DNA from: Phytoseiulus persimilis | Taxonomy: Eukaryota; Arthropoda; Arachnida; Mesostigmata; Phytoseiidae | Direction: 5' to 3' | DNA: 64,000 nt | Assembly: GCA_037576195.1 (NCBI GenBank) | Contig: CM075104.1 | Location: forward strand, 8,562,775 to 8,626,774 | Part shown: positions 58,756 through 64,000 of the stretch, piece by piece | Layout of the letters: each line of letters opens with the position of its first letter | Numbering within the stretch: position 1 is the stretch's first letter | Notes under the pieces: model-generated | The model's database searches: none | What the model was told of the DNA's origin: nothing | What the model saw: the letters and a program-made list of their open reading frames with translations, nothing else | Program-made: the position numbers and the translations under genes

Positions 58756-59295
58756 GGTCCACTAGTGGAGATCGACGTCTTGCTTCCTTGAAGGTTTTCT
58801 CCAGTATGAGCTTGTCTTTGAACTTTTCTGCTTTACACGAACTGCCCTCTATGGGTCAAAGGCCGGGCTGTGGTGTGCCCCTCGGACGTGTTGTTTAGCT
58901 TTTCAAAGCATTGTTCTCACGAGTGTTCAGTACCGCCGTATGGGTATTGTATTAACATGAAGCCGCTGTTTTCTATCTCTTTGAAAACAGCATCTTTGTT
59001 ATTAGAAGCACTCGTATACATGTTCTCTTGTTTTTCCGAGTCAGAGTCGCTGAAGTTCTGAGCAGTCAATCCTCTCATCGATATTTTCACAGTGGACTCG
59101 TCTGAATAGTCCCGTTAATCGGAATTTTAGTCGAGGATTGCTTGTTCTGTTCCATCATTGGAATCCAGACTACTAATCATGACGAACGATTAGAGGGGGA
59201 AAGTCTAGACCCTTTATAACCAGTATCTGAGGTCATGAGGCTATTACTACTCTTCACGAACTCTGGTCAAACGCTCAGTTGATCCCTCCTGCATC

Positions 59296-60228
59296 ATGGA
59301 TCCGAACCAGTCGCCGTACCGTGTGGTTCCATCACCTTCACCACCGCCTCGCATCAATCATCCTCCAGGTATTCGATCTCCCGTTCCAGTGAACTACATT
59401 GGGTATCGTCCTCCGGTACCAGTTAATGTTCATGTACCAATGCCCATTCCTGTGACATCTGGTCAAATGATTGTTCATCCCAACAACGATGGGAACGTCG
59501 TTACTGTGAACGTTCAGGAATCAGGGCTGGTATCCGAGTATGGGAAGCGACTCATGGATCCACTTGTTCAAAGGGAAAATGCAGTTTCCATTTATCGAAG
59601 CGAAGCTCTTGCCATGCCCAATTCAAACATTGATATTGGAGTGCTTCATGAGGAAGTTAAAATTCTTCGTTCCAATCTCGACACCTACGCCGAGAATTTC
59701 TCCAGTCTTCTTACTCAGCTCAATGCGTTCGCTAAGTGCGTTCCCAAGACTGCTGCTCTTGATGAAGTCATCAAGTCCATGAGTCAAATTCATGATCAGG
59801 TACAGGACCAAGGATTGGTCATCAAAATGACTCCTACAAGTCACAGTGGACTCTCTGATCGTCAGACTGAATTTGCGTCAGAAAGTGCTACAATCGAACA
59901 GATTCAACTTGTTCATGAAATGATTGCCAGTGTCCTCACCGACGTTGCCATGGTCGTAAGTCAAGTCGGAGTCATGTGTTCCAAAGATCGCTCTCCTGTC
60001 TCATCCGCTCTGGGAAATGTCGATTCCCTGACGCGAAGCATTGCAGAGCTGGAGGACAACATTCATCGTCTTGAGAACAAGATAATCACGGTTGATAAGT
60101 CAGCCAAAAAGGGTACAGCCCGTTTCCCCGAAGCCGTTTCCCCGACCGGGAACCCTCTTCTGATCCTGAGACCCTACGAGTCTATGAGGCTTCTATGTGG
60201 AGCGCAGAGTCGAGACCAATTACGCTGA
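59296..60228 (+). pseudogene. Antisense gene A' : coiled-coil paralogue, 3' truncated
   Basis: 310 codons from the ATG at 59296. A Pro-rich N-terminus (about 70 residues) precedes a coiled coil that aligns with gene A: ENFSSLLTQLNAFAKCV against DNFSRLLVQLDLFAKSV, and an LSDRQTEFA...TIEQIQLVHEMIASV block against IERQDAFANSMATTEQISYLHEV. The transmembrane and Cys-containing parts are missing, lost before the MULE fragment at 60430. Same strand and same order relative to the LTR as in Copia-A. Confidence 0.68.
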
Positions 60229-61442
60229 TAAATTGGGAAGAAGTGCGAAGTCGGCCCACCATAGACACTAACTCTCGACTTCGGGAATGATGGTGCTGGA
60301 GCTTGGCGAGTCACATTTGGCGGTGAAGGGTTAATTATGATTCCGCACAACTTTGCTCGCCGATAAGCTCGTTATATCATTACAAATAAGTATGAGGATT
60401 CATATCAGGCCTCGACAAGTGACCCAAGGTCATACAAGAGCTTTCACGGACGCCACGTTTTGAAGGTATTGTGACAGCGAAACTTGATTGGTCTCCAATT
60501 CCTCCGCGAAGTTCATCAGTTCCTGATTGATTCTTCGATTTCGCGGTCGTGATCGAGGTGGGGGCCCTCCCTGCCGCAGGAGAAGCATGTCATTTTTGAA
60601 CCGTTGCTCTTGTTGTTTGAGATGTTTCACCAAATCGAAGACGTTCGGATGAGCCTTCCCAGCCGCCGTATTCAGAGCTTGATGCCATCCCTCGATGTGG
60701 TTCGTGGTGCGGGCGCCGTCATTCCGGTAATGATTCCACAGCCCTCGCAAAAATACTCTTTGGAAGTTTCCAAACCCTGGTATGCAGGATGGTCGGGTCC
60801 GGGAGAGTGTGCGTTTATCTCCATTGTTTCCGTTGTCCCACTCAGTTGTGTTTCGTCCGAGTCGGCTCAAACAACTCTCGTTTCAATCGCTCACAAGAAG
60901 AAATGAAACACTTTAGGAACACAGCGGAACAAAAACTGCGGTCGAATCGTACGGTAAAATCGTTCCTGAGATTCCAAACCAAAAGATGCACCGGAACGAA
61001 AAGAAGTTTTCGATCCGAAACCGTGAGTGTCAACAACCGCCACTGCTTGCCGAGCGAGTTTATAAGCACTCCGATTTCGACCGGCAAACTGCTTACGTGC
61101 AACGCACATGGGATCAATAGAAACGTCCCGAGTTTTATCGAAAGCCGGACGGACAATACTACAGAACATCCAAGCGATTCCAAGCGACAAGCGACTAAGA
61201 GACGTTCTATGATGAAATGATGCCAACGGCTCAGTACGACTCCAGAGAATGGCAAAGCACTGAAAGAACGGTTCCGTAGGCTTTCCGATTCGTTCTCTGA
61301 TATGGAAACTTTCGAGATGCGCACGAGCGCTTTAGTTGAATTATGACGGACGCAATAAAGACAAAACTTAAGGGGAGCGACTTAAGTAACCTCTACACTC
61401 CCTCCGAATGAGTCTTCTGAACCTAAGCGTGACTACGAGAGG
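60229..61442. other. Insertion zone between A' and B'
   Basis: Contains the MULE fragment (60430-60870) and otherwise short unrecognised frames on both strands (e.g. 60842-61324 minus). It has replaced the end of A' and the membrane anchor of B'. Confidence 0.45.
60430..60870 (-). pseudogene. MULE transposase C-terminal fragment
   Basis: The minus strand encodes FLRGLWNHYRNDGARTTNHIEGWHQALN followed by HPNVFDLVKHLKQQEQ, the C-terminal signature shared with the MULE at 35590-35700. The catalytic core is absent. Orientation is opposite to A' and B'. Confidence 0.85.
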
Positions 61443-62432
61443 ATGACCATCAACTCACCATTCCGTTTTTCTCCTGCCAGTTCCAGTGTATCATTTACGG
61501 AACTCAACGCTGATGCTCAGGTTAGCGTGGGCACAACCAATGCTCCACCACACTCTGAGCATCCTGCATCCTCACCTTTGCTTGCTCCCTCTGTTGCCTC
61601 TTCAATGGAGCCCTTCTGCACTGCCTCGACTCTGCATCCAACATTCAAGACTGAATTTTTAACAAGTGCACCTATATCTGCGGCAAATAATTCCGTCTTT
61701 CACCCTTTCACTGCTCAACTGCTGGTGGAGCTGAGGGAGCGTTCGTTCATCGAGTCGGGTCGACAACCCGATCGCATTCCTGATCGGTACCACCGATCTC
61801 CAATTCGGTCACAACGACCGATAATCCACAGAAGTGCCTCTTCTAAGCCCATGAGTGTGAGTGTTACAACTCTCCCTACCAGGTCTTTTGAGAATGCTGT
61901 ATCTTCGAATCAACGTTTGCCTCCACGTGGCCTGAATGGCCAATCTTAGGTTCCTCCAATATTTGGAGTTACCTCCAATTTTGACCTCCAAGGAAGTGAT
62001 TCTAACTCATCATCTGGCAGAGCAAACTTGAAAACGATTTCTCAGCCCTCAACACAGTCATCGTCATTGCTCACGACGACCACTCGGAAACCAATGATCA
62101 AAGTCATGACTTCAACAACTACCTCAACAACAACAACAGCCTCAAAAATAGCCAGCAAGCCTTCAACATCTGCTACGACTCAACAGTCCTCATCCGAGAG
62201 TTCTTCTCTCACTACCACTGCCTCATCAATTGCTGATGAGAGCTTTGTACAGAAAATGGTAGCCTCTTCTACTGAGACAACCTCAGCAGAGGTCTCTTCA
62301 GAATACTCAACGCCTCAACCGACCACTACCAGTGCTCCGCCACCTGAAGCTCTCCCCATGATCTTTCACATACCATCTAATAGGTATCAATGTGAAATCA
62401 TTTCATTCAACGATTATGCAGATCCATCGTAG
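61443..62432 (+). pseudogene. Antisense gene B' : mucin-like paralogue with one stop
   Basis: A single frame of 330 codons interrupted only by TAG at 61947-61949. The first half is Ser/Pro-rich. The second half has Thr/Ser repeats and ends PPPEALPMIFHIPSNRYQC, which aligns with the gene B segment PPPMILYTPVNRYQC. After the stop at 62430, other frames continue to resemble the end of gene B (a DDHVLDEVC-like piece), so the C-terminus is frameshifted. The N-terminal anchor of gene B is missing. Confidence 0.65.
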
Positions 62433-63067
62433 ATCGGACCTGTGTTCTTGTAAAGCGAATGACCAGACTTAATCATCATCTATCTGTTCTCCCATACAAG
62501 AACGATGACCATGTTTTGGATGAGGTGTGTTAATTATTCCAAGGGTTTCAAAGCTCCCTTGTTCGTTGTTTCGCGCGCTCTGTAAATTTCCTCGGGAGAA
62601 GTCCCACACACGTAGCGCGCCTCGCATTGTGTAGATCTTCGAGCGCGCTCCTCCGGCGCGGGGACCGCCATCTTAAGATAAGTTGAGAAAGTGTAACAAA
62701 CCGGCCCCACTTGTGTGCGAAAGTCTGCTCCGACGTCGTCCCTTCCGAGTCATGCCCGTGCTCCATTCTCCGGAAAAAGACGACACGGCGTCAGGTAGTT
62801 CCAAATGCGTCTAAAATTAACAAGGTGCATTCAAAGATTCCACAAGTTTGTGATGGTCATCGTAACTTCATTGCGTGAAAAGTAAATTTTCAATTCGAAC
62901 AATGAGAAGATTATTCATTCTACTATGGGTCAAATATTGATAACAGTTGTACTGTAAGGAGATTCAGGGCTTGGTTGCTCTCTTGAATCTGGCCGCTGTT
63001 CTGTTCCAAGCTGCTGATACGCACGTCGGCGTAGAGCTTGAATTGTGCAGGCGAACAAGCTGCACAA
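62433..63067. other. Unassigned
   Basis: Apart from the decayed tail of B' up to about 62530, no gene or repeat is recognised. Confidence 0.45.
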
Positions 63068-63200
63068 ATTCAAAGAACCGCCTGATCTCCTCATCCGGAG
63101 GACATTTCGTTTCTCTGGGACACGGAAGTCATGGGTATCGAGCCATACTTCAAGGAGAACGACGAAGCACCGGATGAGGAGATCAGGCGGTTCTTTGAAT
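63068..63200. repeat. Perfect 31-bp inverted repeat (hairpin)
   Basis: 63068-63098 and 63170-63200 are exact reverse complements (CCGGATGAGGAGATCAGGCG is the core of the right copy), separated by 71 bases. The right copy is inside the BEL coding frame. The left copy looks like a fold-back duplicate at the truncation point of the element. Confidence 0.9.
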
Positions 63201-64000
63201 CAACGACGACGAGAGACCCAGACGGGCGGTACGTCATTCAGCTGCCGTTCAAGCCAAACATTCATACTTTGGGAGACAATCGGGATCTCACGGAGCGGCG
63301 TCTGGGGAGTTTCCTCGCTCAAGCAAGGAAAAACCCACAGCTGCTCGAAGCGGTGGATGCAGAAATGCAAGATTTGCTCGAGCAGGAGTTCATAGAACTC
63401 ACGGATCCTCCCACGCCCGGAGAGCAGTCTCATTATTTGCCATTACTAGCAGTAATCAAGAAGCAGGCGACGGCCACTTCGAAGATGAAAGTCAGAGTAG
63501 TGAACGACGCCAGTGCGCGGTCACGAAATGCGGCAGGCCTGAATGATGTATTGTTCCAGGGTGAAAATCTCATTAGGGAGTTGATTGCGGTGGTGTTACT
63601 GTTTCGGCAGTTGCCAATAGCCATAACGGCAGATATAGAAAGGGCATATCTACAGTTCAAAATCACGCCGGAACATAGGAAGTTTTTGAGGTTTCTGTGG
63701 CCGTTAGGAATCAGCAAGAACCCGAGGGCCAAGTTTCGAGAAATGCGATCGTGTCGGTTGTCATTCGGCTTGATCTCGGCACCATTCCAACACTGCGCGG
63801 GGATCCGATTGCATTTAGAGCACGAGATCGCGCGGAGACCGGAGCATCGAACACTCCTGGGATTCGTAAAGAAATATTTCTACGTCGACGATCTGCTGGC
63901 AGGCGCGGAAAATGTCCAACAGGGACAAAAAGTGGTCGAAGTTCTGAATGAGTCGTTTGCTGTGGGTTGTTTTCCGCTCAAGAAGTGGTCAACGAATTCA
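63131..64000 (+). CDS. pol: BEL/Pao Pol fragment: reverse transcriptase, runs off the window
   Basis: An open frame of 290 codons from an ATG at 63131 to the window end. It matches BEL/Pao pol: PHYLPL-type HYLPLLAVIKK, VRVVNDASARSRNAAGLNDVLFQGEN, AITADIERAYLQFKI, RFLWPLG, LSFGLISAPFQHCAGI and the catalytic FYVDDLLAGA near residue 255. The protease that should precede RT is missing, so the element seems 5' truncated near 63100, at the inverted repeat. The ATG is only the first Met of the remaining frame. Confidence 0.88.
   Translation, partial: MGIEPYFKENDEAPDEEIRRFFESTTTRDPDGRYVIQLPFKPNIHTLGDNRDLTERRLGSFLAQARKNPQLLEAVDAEMQDLLEQEFIELTDPPTPGEQSHYLPLLAVIKKQATATSKMKVRVVNDASARSRNAAGLNDVLFQGENLIRELIAVVLLFRQLPIAITADIERAYLQFKITPEHRKFLRFLWPLGISKNPRAKFREMRSCRLSFGLISAPFQHCAGIRLHLEHEIARRPEHRTLLGFVKKYFYVDDLLAGAENVQQGQKVVEVLNESFAVGCFPLKKWSTNS

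Larger units (their letters stand above)
57604..59214 (-). mobile_element. Copia-C unit, copy 2
   Basis: The close match of 32379-34232 without the MITE: LTR, polypurine tract, 257-codon-type ORF and leader, ending at GTCTAGACCCTT. Antisense gene A' starts only 80 bases further on. It either belongs to the same element as A'/B' or was inserted into Copia-B. Confidence 0.75.

Noticed and set aside
1-64000. tRNA or rRNA genes
   Set aside because: No cloverleaf-like A/B box arrangement or rRNA landmark was noticed by eye. A dedicated scan (e.g. covariance models) would be needed to exclude degenerate copies.

Overview
This is a eukaryotic, almost certainly animal, window made almost entirely of transposable elements. 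The evidence is non-LTR retrotransposons with APE endonuclease and CCHC tails, Copia, Ty3, BEL and DIRS retroelements, FLYWCH/MULE and DDE-SWIM DNA transposases, a hAT-type MITE, and a GT-AG intron. An arthropod, perhaps a chelicerate, fits this mix, but that is an impression from family resemblance. I recognise no host gene, rRNA, tRNA or CRISPR array with confidence.

Layout. 0-3.6 kb: unassigned sequence with one decayed ORF. 3.6-8.9 kb: a minus-strand R1/Jockey-like LINE fragment split by a Ty3 element (3987-8724) with matching LTRs and a 4-bp target duplication. 9.0-11.6 kb: a second decayed R1-like LINE. 11.6-15.1 kb: decayed DDE-SWIM transposase copies and unassigned membrane-like ORFs. 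15.4-25.7 kb: a long-inverted-repeat element whose right arm was invaded by an intact two-ORF LINE (about 17311-22170), a 1.69-kb TG...CA insertion carrying a 45-bp minisatellite (22252-23941) and a 1.25-kb near-perfect palindrome (24366-25620). 28.2-30.8 kb: a decayed DIRS-like element. 31.8-35.9 kb: FLYWCH/MULE remains, interrupted by a Copia LTR unit that itself carries a hAT MITE. 36.3-39.6 kb: Copia and LINE debris. 39.7-41.85 kb: an apparently intact DDE-SWIM transposon with about 150-bp terminal inverted repeats. 43816-53489: a complete, very young Copia element. 53.5-62.5 kb: tandem and palindromic repeats, two more Copia LTRs and decayed paralogues of the Copia cargo. 63.1-64 kb: a BEL/Pao pol that runs off the window.

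The most interesting object is the young Copia. Its 317-bp LTRs read as identical, and it has a 5-bp target duplication, a polypurine tract and an almost complete gag-pol. It also carries about 4.4 kb of extra sequence. That sequence holds one small sense gene for a predicted type I membrane protein overlapping the end of pol, and two genes in antisense. One antisense gene encodes a long coiled-coil protein, a transmembrane segment formed across a 101-bp intron, and a Cys-containing tail. The other encodes an N-terminally anchored, Ser/Thr-rich mucin-like protein with a Cys-containing C-terminus. A decayed paralogous pair lies in the same order and orientation beside related Copia LTRs at 59.3-62.4 kb, so the antisense pair looks like a heritable module of this Copia lineage. 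Its function is unknown.
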